NCBI GenBank assembly: GCA_002077045.2
Contig: KZ111140.1
Coordinates: 904,493 to 968,492, forward strand
Source of the DNA: Rachicladosporium sp. CCFEE 5018
Taxonomy: Eukaryota > Ascomycota > Dothideomycetes > Cladosporiales > Cladosporiaceae
DNA length: 64,000 bases
Direction: 5' to 3'
This document shows, one piece after another, positions 28,524 through 39,163 of the stretch (position 1 is the stretch's first letter; the number at the start of each line of letters is the position of its first letter). The notes under the pieces are model-generated. The model saw nothing but the letters and a program-made list of their open reading frames with translations. It did not search any database and was not told the DNA's origin. The position numbers and the translations under genes are program-made.

Positions 28524-30134
28524 ATGAACCCATCATTAAAGAGCAAACCCTCCACACAGGGAGGTCCTGGAAGACCCAGACCGACAGAGTCGAGTACAAA
28601 TTCTCAGTCTAATAGGCAACCACTTGGCATCACCGGACGACCCACAATACCGTCGAGACCCTCGGGTCCTATCGTGCGGCCTCCCTCGAACCGATTTCAG
28701 CTCTCGACCACTACTGTATCGAGGCAGCCGGCCTTGACCTCGAGACCGTCAAAGACGGCCATAGCCTCGAGAAAGCCGGTGCTTGGGAATGTTAGAGATC
28801 GATTGGCTTCTGGATCGCGCGGAGTGAAGCGAAAGAGTGAGACGCCACAGCCCGCGTTCAGCGACGATGATGGCAGTTCCAGCGCAAGCGATAGTTACAG
28901 TGACTCGGAAATGTCGACGAGAAAGCGCGCCAAGAGCAGCATCAGTTCCGTTGACACACACGTCGCATCGCGCCGGAATTTGGTCGCAAATGGTGCTGCA
29001 GAGACAGCCAAGTTCATTCATAGCAGGACTCTGACGGCTAGCAAACTCCTGTACAAGCCTGCCATGATTGCGGAAGATAGTGCTGCTGCAAAGGTTGGAC
29101 TTCAATACCCAAGTGCATGTGGGAAAGAGTATTTTGAGCTCAAGATCCTGAAGCGACAGTCTGACGATGAGTATAAGCCGATGGACGACATAGAGGAGAC
29201 GATCAGGATCATATGCCATCACTATCTACCAGAACGAGTGAAGCGGACGATCAAGCCGGGTCGCCATGAGATTGTCACGGGCCCGTACGAGACCGTCTAC
29301 TCCAAGCGTCTCCTTCGGGCAAAGAACGAAGGAGATGTCGAGAAGTACATTGATATCATCGAGGACTTCAACAAAATGCTGAAAGCATTGGTCGAAGACG
29401 GATCAATGCAGCGCGAGCTCCGTGGTCGGGCTACACTCCCACTTGACTGGTTCGAACGGATCCACAACCAAATATACTCGAGAACAGTCTCCCTTCACGT
29501 AGAGTCGCTGAAGCAATACGAGACTGGCACAGACGACGTCTACGGCGAACTGCTCCCGTCTTTAGTGAACAAGATCATCAACGTCACCCAACTCTCGCAC
29601 GATCAGATCTTCGTCGACCTCGGCTCAGGCGTTGGCAACATAGTCCTGCAGACAGCTCTGCAGGTCGGCTGCGAAAGCTGGGGAATCGAGCAGATGCCAA
29701 ATCCTTGCAAAGCCGCCGAGCTTCAAAAAGCCGAATTCGCTGGCCGAACGAAACTCTGGGGCTTGTCGACCGGGAAAGTCAATCTTATCAATGGCAGCTT
29801 TTTCGACTGTCCAGAGATAGACGAAGTGCTCAAGCGAGCGGATGTCGTACTTGTCAACAACCAAGTCTTTTCGGCAGCGACCAACGACAATCTGCTGGCA
29901 AAGTTCCTTGATCTAAAAGAAGGCGCCAAGGTCGTTAGCCTGAAGCCTTTCGTGCCGAGAGATCATCGCATCACAAAGACGAATATGAACTCGATGTACG
30001 GCATGTTCAGGACTGAGGTGCACGAGTACTTCGATAACAGCGTCAGCTGGGTTGCATATGGTGGCGAGTACCACGTCGCGATCAAGGACTCGAGCTTGTT
30101 GAGGAAGTTCGGGCAGGAGAATGGGATGGGGTAG
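28524..30134 (+). CDS. dot1: Histone H3 lysine-79 methyltransferase Dot1
   Basis: Dot1 is the non-SET methyltransferase for H3K79, acting in silencing boundaries and DNA damage signalling. The 536-aa protein has a basic, Ser/Pro-rich N-terminal third that should bind nucleosomes or DNA. The catalytic domain follows with VYGELLPSLV (about residue 339), the SAM-binding FVDLGSGVGN (about 365-373), SWGIEQMPNPCKAAEL, the NGSFFD motif, and ADVVLVNNQVFS. It ends shortly after VSWVAYGGEYHVAIKD. The domain is complete and the gene is intronless. Confidence 0.95.
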   Translation: MNPSLKSKPSTQGGPGRPRPTESSTNSQSNRQPLGITGRPTIPSRPSGPIVRPPSNRFQLSTTTVSRQPALTSRPSKTAIASRKPVLGNVRDRLASGSRGVKRKSETPQPAFSDDDGSSSASDSYSDSEMSTRKRAKSSISSVDTHVASRRNLVANGAAETAKFIHSRTLTASKLLYKPAMIAEDSAAAKVGLQYPSACGKEYFELKILKRQSDDEYKPMDDIEETIRIICHHYLPERVKRTIKPGRHEIVTGPYETVYSKRLLRAKNEGDVEKYIDIIEDFNKMLKALVEDGSMQRELRGRATLPLDWFERIHNQIYSRTVSLHVESLKQYETGTDDVYGELLPSLVNKIINVTQLSHDQIFVDLGSGVGNIVLQTALQVGCESWGIEQMPNPCKAAELQKAEFAGRTKLWGLSTGKVNLINGSFFDCPEIDEVLKRADVVLVNNQVFSAATNDNLLAKFLDLKEGAKVVSLKPFVPRDHRITKTNMNSMYGMFRTEVHEYFDNSVSWVAYGGEYHVAIKDSSLLRKFGQENGMG

Positions 30135-31252
30135 AACGCCAGTCCCTGGCGGAGGCTTGGGAAGAAAGAAATGCCGGAGTGATATCAGAACATGAAGAAA
30201 GTCCAGTCGTTGTGGGCGAAGGGTTGGCTACACGATTTGCATGAATTGGCGACGGCATTGCTGAGCCAACGGCATTGTAAGAGTGGCGGAAGGCAAAGTG
30301 CTTTGTACTACCGGAACGTTGATCACTTATGATTTGGGGGCACCACATCAACGCTTTCTGGTGAGTGCCTTCCCCATGATCGAAATGTCCTGACCGCTTC
30401 TCCTCAAGTCTGAAGACGCTTATGCGTCTGTCAGAGTGCTCCCACCTCAGCCGGTCAAGCTTTTACACCCTGTGAGACAGAGCTGTGAGGTTTCGCTGTA
30501 CTTGTCGAATCGAGTCTCTCACTAGCAAAGCAGTGGACCGCATCGGTGCTATGGCAAAGCTCGCGAGAGCAGTACCTGTGGTCCAGATACATCGAGAGAC
30601 ACGGGCGACACTCTTTGCGGAAAGTCCCAGGTGTAGGTGTCTGATCCAGGTGTAGGTGGCTCAATCTCCCAGGTGTAGGTGTCTGGAGGCTTGCTATCTG
30701 CTCAACAACGGTTAGAGTAGCGAGCCAATGCTGCTTAGTCGAGCCTTGCGGACGAGTGTTGTACATTGCTCTGCGTAGGACATGTACTTGACTGGCCATA
30801 TGGGTTCGACTGGAGTCTTTATTTGGAGATATATACCGTGAGTTCGTTCGCTCAGTGCAGAAGCCAAAGTGTGTTTGGGCTAGAGTTGGCGTGGGAGGGT
30901 GTAGAGCTGCCTAGTCAGGCAATACCGGAGACTACACACGGGTATAGTACGATATCTGTTTGTTCCTTTCGCATGTGAGCTGAAGGTGCAGCAAATCGCC
31001 ATGGAACACATGCAAATCGTCAGGGCAAACACGAGTGACATAGTTTGGTCACCCACGTCGCTAATAACGCCTACCGCCTAACGCCGAGAATTTGAGTCTA
31101 GGCCCGAAACGGATAATCCAGCGAGCGGCTGTCGAGAGGGCGATATAAGAACACCGGTGCTGCGCCAGTGTCAGAGTCACAAAGCACACAACTCGACAAT
31201 CCGACTTTCAGACTCACCATCAATCATTTCATAGCGGCGCAATCATACCAAC
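30135..31252. other. 1.1-kb intergenic region
   Basis: No gene is recognised. A 13-bp motif occurs three times at 30626-30685. The last 150 bp form the SDR promoter, with a GATATAAG TATA-like element at 31141-31148, about 105 bp before the start codon. Confidence 0.5.
30626..30685. repeat. Three copies of a 13-bp motif
   Basis: CCAGGTGTAGGTG occurs at 30627, 30646 and 30669 (two of the copies extend to CCCAGGTGTAGGTGTCTG). The unit spacing is about 19-23 bp. Function is unknown. Confidence 0.8.
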
Positions 31253-32102
31253 ATGGCTTCCCCACGCGTCGTACTCATCACCGGAGCCAACTCAGGCATC
31301 GGATACGAGACTGCTAAAGCCTTAATCCAGTCTACCAAGCCATACCATATTCTCTTTGGCAGTAGATCGACCGACAAGGGCAGTTCCGCTCTGAAGGCTT
31401 TGCAGGGTGAATGTCCACAGGCGTCCAACAAGGCCGAGCTCTTGCTTGTGGATGTGACGAGTGACGACTCGATCGATCAAGCGTTCAAGCAGATCGAGAA
31501 ATCGCCTGGTCGCTTGGATGTGCTGATCAACAACGCCGGTGCGCTCCAGTTACTCAATTCTCCCTTCTACAATGCTGACACTCAAAGCAGGCGCCAACTT
31601 TGACATCCCCCATCTCCGCGGAGAATGCAATCTCCGCGAATCGTTCACAAAAGCCTACGACGCCAACGTAGCAGGCGCCCACATCCTGACGTACACTCTC
31701 GCACCTCTTCTCCTCGCCTCTCCGGACCCACGCCTCATCTTCGTCGCCGGCCTCTCAGCCATCAACCAAGCCTCTCGCGCCTACTTCCCTACCCCTGCCC
31801 AACCCGCAGGCTGGCCCAAGCCAACGCCAACGTTCGAAGTCATCGGCTATCGCGCGAGCAAAGTTGCACTGAATATGCTTATGCTTGACTGGGCGCACAA
31901 GCTCAAAGCCGATGGGGTGAAAGTCTGGGCTGTGCTGCCGGGATTGTTGGCGACGAATCTTGGTGGCGTGCCGGAGATGGCGAAGGCAATGGGAGCCGGG
32001 CATCCGAGCGCGGGAGGGAATGTAATGTTAAAAGTCGTCGAAGGGGAAATGGATCATTTGAGTGGGAAGTTGATCGACAAGAATGGGGAGAGAGAGTATT
32101 AG
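31253..32102 (+). CDS. Short-chain dehydrogenase/reductase, two exons
   Basis: Exons 31253-31538 and 31591-32102 (intron GTGCGC...GCAG) encode 265 aa. The Rossmann motif TGANSGIG lies at residues 10-17, DVTSDDS and NNAG are in place (the NNAG/ANFD junction is at the intron), and the catalytic YRASK is near residue 182. The PG motif follows (WAVLPGLLATNLGG). It is a classical NAD(P)-dependent SDR; the substrate cannot be told. Without splicing the frame would break after NNAG. Confidence 0.9.
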
Positions 32103-32561
32103 TGGACTGTAATCTCGCAATCAATGCATTTACCGCTCTTTCGGCTCCAAACCTGATACCGAATTGGTCTGCTTGACTTAGTGCTACTGCACCATAGTGA
32201 TGCATTCGAGGGCAGTGGTCGAACTACTCGAGGCCTGGGAATACTGCTTTCGCCTTGGGTAATCAAATGCATTGCAGTGTTGTAGTGCGAGGAAGGTAGT
32301 CATTCGCATTCTGCTTTCAGAAATCACGGGATGAGCGAAGATTTGCCACTCAGCATTGATGCATATGATAATCTCACTATCGCGGACAGTCAGATGGATG
32401 CACAAGACGCTTCAGACATCTTGTGAGGAGAGGTGTAAGTAGTGATGATGTAAATTGAATACTGGCTAGCAGTGTGTTACAGAAACTTCTTCGCTCCCAT
32501 CTACTTTTCCCCAACACCTCTGATCATGATGCATCCTGTTCTTGACTTCCGACTCCCGTCT
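32103..32561. other. Convergent 3' spacer
   Basis: This is the spacer between the SDR and the cellobiohydrolase, which converge. No other feature is visible. Confidence 0.4.
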
Positions 32562-34377
32562 CTACAAGCACTGCGAGTAGTAGTCGTTGGAGACTTTGCA
32601 GGTGCTGCCAGACGCGCAGCAGGTAGCACCTCCCCAGCCCTTGCCACCGCACTGGCCGTACTTAGCAGCGCAGTTAGCGGACGAAGTCGTGGTCGTGGCG
32701 GCTTTCGTAGTCGTGGTCGTAGGCTTGACAGTAGTCGTGGTTGTCACACCGACTGTGGTAGTGCTGACCTTCGTGGTGGAAGAGGAAGTCGCGGGCTTCG
32801 TGCTTGATGAAGTCGCTGGCTTGGATGAGGAGCTGGAACCGCCATTGCCACCCTGGGCTGGGGTGCCGGAGTAGGTGGAGCCGATGGGGCCGACCTTGAT
32901 GTTGCTGTAGATGACAGTCGCGCCTGGGGTGTTCTTCTCAACGTCCGCTGGCTTGCCGCTGGAGGCGGAGCATGTGCCACGAGTGACACCCGGGGCGGTT
33001 GGGTCGGCGGTGGCGGGGAATGGAGCATCGAGCCACAACATGGAAACTACGATATTGTCAGATGGATCACGGGACGGTGAGGAGATAGAGAGGCTCACCA
33101 GCGTAATCGTCCCAGATGGAGAGGACGAGGACCATGCCCTTCTTGAATGCGTTGCCTGGAGATGACGTTAGTGAACGGTCAAGACTGTTCGGAACGCCTC
33201 GTTCATCTTACCCATAGCGGCGAGACCTCCCTTGGCCTTGAAGTCGTTCCCGTCGCCGAAAGCAGTCTTCTGAGCAGCGCAGAAGGAATCGGTGATGGAG
33301 TTGCCGGTAACACCAGCAATGTTGGACTGGGAGTTCTGGTAGACAATGCCGTTCTGCACGTAGATGCGCTTGATCTCGGTGAGAGTGCCGCTGCTGGTGC
33401 CGTCGTTGGTGATGAATTGGGTGACAACGGTCATCTTCTTGTTGGAGTCGAGGGTCTTGCCCGGGCCGTAGAAGGAAGTGTTGCCCATGCGGTAGCTGTT
33501 GAAGTCACATCCGCTCTTGTCGCAGAAGCCGGATGAGCGGTCGGTCACACCACACGTAGCATCGGAAGTGCAAGCCTCGTAGTCAACTGGGCTGCAAGGG
33601 TGAGGAGTGTAGGCAGTGGAAACGGAGTTGGCCTCCCAGATGTCCATCTCGGAGCAGCAGGCACCGTTGCTACCAGTTCCAGAGTTGGAGGTTGTGCCGG
33701 TCCAGCCAGCGCTGTTGGCCACACCATCGATGAACTTGATGTCTTGCGGGCATTGCGAGTCGCAGTAACCTGTTCCGTACTTGGCACCAGCCTTGTTGGT
33801 GGGGAACTTGGACTGTCCACCATCGGCATCCATGGACACGAAGTAGAGAGCACCGTTCTAGTCATTCGTTAGCTCATACTCTCGAACACCTGTAGCGCAT
33901 CAAACTCACCAAACCGCAAGGCAATGCGGAAGTGTCGACATCGACAGTGAATTCCTGACCGAGCAGGTTGAACATCTCGTACTTGGAGTCCGAGGTGTCC
34001 ATAAGGTAGACACGAGAGCCGACGTTTGAGCCAGTAACGAGCTTCATGCTCAGCGAGTTGCCGCTGGCGGTGACACCGTACGTGCCAGTGTAGTCACCTC
34101 CGTCAAGAGCGCAGTTGGCAGCGCAAGTCGTTGGGTCGGGGCAAAGTGTGGTGCTCCACTTGTTGCCATCGTAGCAGTTGGTGGAACCGCTGGTCGAGTG
34201 CAGCCAGCGCCAGTTGGCATCAAGCACAACGGTGTGCTGCTCAGTGGTGCAGGAACCGCCAGCAGTGCATCGCGAGATGCTCATCTTGGGGTGAGTCTCC
34301 GTGGTCAAAGTGCCGGGTTGCTGGGCGTAGACACCGGCGCTCAGCGCCAGTGCTGCCAAAGCGAAAGAAGCAGACAT
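32562..34377 (-). CDS. cbh1: Secreted GH7 cellobiohydrolase with C-terminal CBM1, four exons
   Basis: This enzyme releases cellobiose from the reducing ends of cellulose chains. Exons are 33910-34377, 33212-33857, 33099-33155 and 32562-33046 (551 aa), with in-phase GT-AG introns. A signal peptide (MSASFALAALALSAGVYAQQ) leads into the GH7 domain starting PGTLTTETHP. The catalytic signature EMDIWEAN at about residue 222 holds the nucleophile and acid/base Glu. Loop motifs YCDSQCPQDIKFIDG and SIWDDYA(G)VSMLWLD are present. A Ser/Thr/Pro-rich linker of about 75 residues precedes the cellulose-binding CBM1 (YGQCGGKGWGG...CC...YYSQCL). All key residues are visible. It is the clearest plant-biomass gene in the window. 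Confidence 0.96.
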
Positions 34378-35586
34378 GTTGAAGAGTTCAAGACGATCGA
34401 AGATGTTAGAGAAGGTGGAAGTGGATGCTTGACTGACAGGAAGGAGTTGTTTTAGGAAGGACTGGGACTTGTGTACTTATACATTACACCTGCCTTTGGA
34501 AAGGGATTGCGTGGTCTACCGCACACCTCCCGCGTCCGTCTCGACTTGGGACACCCGTCGTCTACCGAATGGCCGCCTGCGAGCCTGGATCAGTCACGAT
34601 GTGTAGCGCGTGGCAGATGCCATCTCGCTATGAGAACGTCCGGACCGTCGGGCTGGTCAGCCTGGCCAGGAAAGTGCCCATACCCTTGACAATCCAGCTT
34701 TCTACATGCAACATTTGTGGCGGCAGTCCGCTGTCCTGGGGAGATCATCCATCCCGTAGGCCTATCCTGGCCAGTCCGTATAGTACACGGGCAATAGCAG
34801 ATCTTGGGGTCGTGCATAACTGCCCGCATGACATGCAGGGGACGGTTCCTGAAATCTAAAGCCTCTACTTTGCCTGCACATCATGCTCAGCATGGGTCGG
34901 CGCGTGCGGAGGGTGAGGTCCGCGGTCGAGCAGTACCGGATTGCACACGTCGTACAAGGTGAGTTTCACTTCGCTGCAGATTGATTGCGGCTGTCACGCG
35001 GTGCCACACTTTAGCCGCATAGCGGCCGTTCGCTTGACCGAGATGATACCTGGCGACTGCGATGCCTCAGCACGTAGTTGAGATGGCGATTTATTGCGTG
35101 ATCCTGGTGTCTGACTGAGCCTGGATACAAGTATCTTGCACTGGTCGTCGTTGTGCTCAATCGCTGTGTCTAGCTTTCGAAACGATTCTGTTTGAATTGG
35201 CTGTTGCAATGAAAAGCGGTGCTTCCCAAACGAGACACGGAGATGTTTCTACCAGCTGCTCCGGGAGATGATTTCGCTTACATGCAGAGGTACGGACGGG
35301 GCCGCGTGTTGTTCGGAGCTGGTACCTGAATGCTGCGTCGCCTACCGAGTGCCGACACCAGCAAGAGCAACCCGAATGCTGAGTTGCGACCGTCGTCACA
35401 TCCAATGAAGCGATCTGATGAGAAAGATGAGTATAGGTCGTACCGTAGAAATGATGGCAGGCCAAAAGGGAGTCGCGGGGATGAAACCGGAGCGTCCCCG
35501 CGTCAAGTCTGCCTTCTCCAAGTTTGAAGTCGATTGATGGACGTGTGAACAGCATTCTGAAGCTTGTACACTAAAACACAGCAGCG
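34378..35586. promoter_or_regulatory. Divergent region between the cellobiohydrolase and the PPX1-like gene
   Basis: This 1.2-kb head-to-head spacer has no convincing ORF. On the cellobiohydrolase side there is a TATA-like TGTATAAGT (minus strand, 34475-34483). A CTGGGG (34735-34740) fits the CreA consensus SYGGRG, and a GGCTAA on the minus strand (35011-35016) fits the XlnR/Xyr1 core. These short matches are only suggestive. Confidence 0.35.
34475..34483 (-). promoter_or_regulatory. TATA box candidate of the cellobiohydrolase gene
   Basis: TGTATAAGT on the minus strand lies about 100 bp upstream of the ATG at 34377, a typical position in highly expressed fungal cellulase genes. Confidence 0.5.
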
Positions 35587-36942
35587 ATGAAGGCGTCAAT
35601 CCTCGTGACGCTCACAGCGATGGCGTCCGCGTCTCATGCGGCGCCGTCTGACAATATGCAGAAAGTCGTGCGGCCGTCCGCGATACGTCCTGCTGGTGCG
35701 ATCGAGACTGGCGTTGGCCACTTTTCGGAATGGAGTAGAGGCAACAAGAAGGAGTATCTGATTGACTGGCAGAAGGGTCTATCTTCGCGCTGGATTCACG
35801 TCCAGGGCAATGAGGCCGGCGATCTCGACAGCATGGCTGCTGCACTGACCTGGGCGTATCATCTGGAGCACTCGACGGCGAATACGTCTCACCCGATGCA
35901 AGCCATCGCACTGCTGCAGACTTCGACAGATGCTTTGGATCTTCGACCGGAGAATACACTTGCCCTGCGCAGGTCCCAGATGAGCAGCGGACATTCGGAC
36001 CTGCTGACTCTTGATGAACTGCCTGAGGATCCGGAAACGCTGTCCAGAGACATCAGAGGCATTGTGCTAGTTGACCATGCAGCACCGCTTCGCAAGTGGG
36101 AGGGTGCACCAATTCTGTCCATTTTCGACCATCATCAGGACCTTGGCGCAGGTCCTGACGCTTCGCCCAGAATATTCGCCAAGGTCGCCTCCTGCACTAC
36201 TCTTGTCGCCGAGCGTATGCTCGACGAGCTCGAAGCGCTGTCCGAAGAGTACCACATGCCACACGAACTCCTCGAGCTGATCCTTGGCGCCATTGCGGTT
36301 GACTCCAAAGGTCTCGAGGAAGCTACAGACCGGGATCGTAAAGTTGCCGAACGTGTGCTGAAACGGAGTAACTGGCGCAAGGAGAACCTCGATGACCGAA
36401 TGCAGCATCTAGCCAAAATATTGAAGTCAGCAAAGAAAGACGTCGACCACCTCGACATACGCGACCTGCTGCGCCGGGACTGGAAGGGCGACATGGTCGA
36501 CACGCCCTCGCCACGCACGCCAACAGTCAGTCTTGGATTCTCGTCGATCCCGTTTTCCCTCGACGACCAGATCATGAAGACCGAGTTCCAAGAGCTCTTT
36601 GACTGGTTCGCTATTGAAGCTGCCTGGACTGCGCAGACCGGCACAGACATCTCCGTTGCGCTAAACAAGCACAAGGTCAGGGACAGCCACGGCAAGAAGC
36701 ACAAGTTTCGCGAGATTGTCCTGATCGTTCGCAGCGATGTGCGTATCAACGAGGCGCAGGCTGAAAGTCTGTTTGACACTGTCAAGAAGGCGATCGAAGC
36801 CGACAAGACACTCAATGTTAAGCCTTGGCATCGCGCGCACGAGCTCGGCAGATGGCAGATGGTGTGGACGCATGAGAATGAGGAGGCTGGGAGGAAGATT
36901 GTGCGACCCATCATCGAGAAAGCGGTGATGGCTTGGGACTGA
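35587..36942 (+). CDS. ppx1: Exopolyphosphatase Ppx1-like (DHH family) with signal peptide
   Basis: The 451-aa protein belongs to the DHH phosphoesterase superfamily, Ppx1 group, which removes terminal phosphates from polyphosphate. Motifs are HVQGNEAGDLDSMAAALTWA (motif I, about residues 76-95), VLVDHAAP (motif II), FDHHQD (motif III) and a downstream LGAIAVDSKGL (motif IV), then the DHHA2-type C-terminal domain. The first 20 residues (MKASILVTLTAMASASHAAP) form a clear signal peptide, so the enzyme is probably secreted or vacuolar, unlike the cytosolic yeast enzyme. Intronless; length is near that of fungal Ppx1. Confidence 0.88.
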   Translation: MKASILVTLTAMASASHAAPSDNMQKVVRPSAIRPAGAIETGVGHFSEWSRGNKKEYLIDWQKGLSSRWIHVQGNEAGDLDSMAAALTWAYHLEHSTANTSHPMQAIALLQTSTDALDLRPENTLALRRSQMSSGHSDLLTLDELPEDPETLSRDIRGIVLVDHAAPLRKWEGAPILSIFDHHQDLGAGPDASPRIFAKVASCTTLVAERMLDELEALSEEYHMPHELLELILGAIAVDSKGLEEATDRDRKVAERVLKRSNWRKENLDDRMQHLAKILKSAKKDVDHLDIRDLLRRDWKGDMVDTPSPRTPTVSLGFSSIPFSLDDQIMKTEFQELFDWFAIEAAWTAQTGTDISVALNKHKVRDSHGKKHKFREIVLIVRSDVRINEAQAESLFDTVKKAIEADKTLNVKPWHRAHELGRWQMVWTHENEEAGRKIVRPIIEKAVMAWD

Positions 36943-37021
36943 TTGCAGTTGTGTCAAATCTATATTGTATGTACACTTGAATCTTAGGTAAAGGGCCTCC
37001 AAGCCCGCCTCCCCGATCCAC

Positions 37022-38653
37022 TCACTTGGTAACGCCATACCAGATCAGCCCCATAATCGCCCCGAGCACGATCGCCAGCGGCGGACTGAGATGGAAGTGC
37101 ATCCCTCCGTAGCACGCTGCAGAAATAATGACTACCCACCATCCGTCCCTGCTCAGACTACTACCGCCTTGCGCCTCCGCATCAAGATATCCAATTTGAA
37201 ACAGTCGGTATACAGCCGTGAAAACCAGCCCAACAGCTGCGGCATGTATACCTCGAAGCGCAGCACGAACAGCGTGTACCTTCCTCACCGTGGCCCAGAT
37301 CTTTGTCGTTCCAACCAGTAGCCACAGGCCGGGTGTGAAGATCCCGACGAAGCCGATCATCGCGCCCACCACAGGCGGAATCGAAGTGTCTGCCACTGCC
37401 AGAGTGCCCAAGTAGACCGCGAAGTTGAAGTTTGGCCCGGGGAAGGCTTGCGTGATGGCTAGCCCTAAGAGGAAATCTCGAGGGCTCACCCAGCCCGGTG
37501 CAACGATGTACTCACGTAGTAAGGGGATCACCACAGGTCCTCCACCGAAGATGATCGTGCCGGCGAGATAGAGATTCGCGAAGAGGTCGAAGCCGCGGGT
37601 GGTGCCCCGGATGGTGCCGCGACACACCATAATGACTATGAACGAGACGAAGAATGCAGCTATGATGGCGGTGCCCACTCTCCAGGAGGTGCGAACCGCG
37701 GCAGGGGCAGGAGTCGCGCGATCGAGTGGTATCGCCGTTTGGTCTGCGCTGGGAACAGCTTTGTGGGAACTACCTGCGTTTGTTGCATGGATCTGGGAGG
37801 TACTGTCCGCTGCTACAGGCGTTGCGAGTTCGTGCTCTTCCGTATCGCGATCATCTTCGGGCTTCGACATCCGCATGGCCTTCCAAGTCCGCTGGAAGAG
37901 CCTCAGATCAATCACGACAGTAGCGAGACCGCCGGCCACCATGATGACAGGGAAGTACCAGAGTGCATTATAGAGCATACCAGCTGCAGCACCAAGAGAT
38001 ACGAGCACACGTGTGAGTCTGTCCGTGATAGCTTTCGCACTCAGCTGGATTGCAGCAAGAGCGATTATGCCCACAGTGGCGGAATTGAGACCTGACAGCA
38101 GGGCATACACCGGATCTGGTAACTGGGCACCAATGTTGTGTACACCCAGTGCCAGCCCGAACGCTGCGAGTGCCATAGGTAGAGACCAGATGAGAAATGC
38201 TAGCACGCCAGTCAGGAGGTCATAGTGTAGCATGTTGATCGCGAGGTGCATCTAAGAACCTCAGTCAATATTATACCACCGCGTTTGGTGAGCGATGTTG
38301 CGTACTTTCGTGCTGCCAGGGCCACTCAAGGCTTGACACAATGCGAACAGCTCCGCGTACTGTGACTCATCCAGCCATTGGTACTTCTCCACGTACAAGC
38401 GCCGGAAGATCTGGAAGTGCACTGAAGGACCGCCGAAGGACGTGAAGCCGAGCCACCTAGTTGTACATAGTCAGCGCTGATCTATTCGTCAAAGCGTGAA
38501 GTCGTACCAGTTGTGAGCCAGCATGTCAAGTACAGCGATCTTTGAGATCCTGTCTCCGCTTGGCTGCAACATGTGCTGCCATTTCCGCAGTGTTGTTCGC
38601 AGCTCGCTCAGGTAACGCCTCAATATTCGACTACTTGGTGCAGTGTCTGCCAT
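37022..38653 (-). CDS. Chromate ion transporter (CHR/ChrA family), three exons
   Basis: Exons 38508-38653, 38306-38456 and 37022-38251 encode 508 aa in phase, with GT-AG introns of 51 and 54 nt. The protein has two homologous CHR domains. The N-terminal one has WWLGFTSFGGPSVHFQIF and GPGSTKMHLAINML, the C-terminal one GTIIFGGGPVVIPLLREY and GLAITQAFPGPNFNF. Around ten hydrophobic segments flank a hydrophilic Ser/Thr/Glu-rich loop (about 230-290). Family members export chromate or carry sulfate-like anions; the substrate is inferred. The conserved start of the family lies in the first two exons. Confidence 0.92.
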
Positions 38654-39163
38654 CTTGGCCAGCCCGCTGGCGAGGTTATATCGACGAGCCCACGCATCGT
38701 CAAGTTTGATTAAAGGCTTCGTTAGCTGATATACATATCATGTCGCCATCCGAGCTAGAGGTCTGGGCACATCAGCACGTGGGTGCAGGGACAGACCGCG
38801 GTGACACATCGACAACAGACCATCAGTTTGTACACAATCTATCCCATAACCATGTATGCATTTCACCAATAAAAAAATTGCAATGTGGTCTCGCGAATGG
38901 CTACACGCGCATCTCACGGTGACTCTTGTGCTTGGGAATCTCGTCCAGAATAAGGCCCCCTTGGTCCCACTCGGCGCAGGCTGTCGGCGAGAAGCTTGAG
39001 AACTGCGGAAAGATCGCGAGTGGCCAATATTTCGCTGTCGCTGAGGATGCCGATCTCGGTAAAATCCTCATTGAAGACAGCGGTGGCACTTGTCGCTACA
39101 GTGTGCGTGCGAGATTCTCAGCCCTTCAGAGAGCTGCAACGAAGTAGTCGTCTGATCAACTAT
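38654..39163. other. Intergenic region
   Basis: This spacer between the chromate transporter promoter and the bestrophin-like 3' end contains small unsupported frames (for example 38926-39147, plus). An A-run (CAATAAAAAAATTG near 38866) is visible. Confidence 0.4.
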
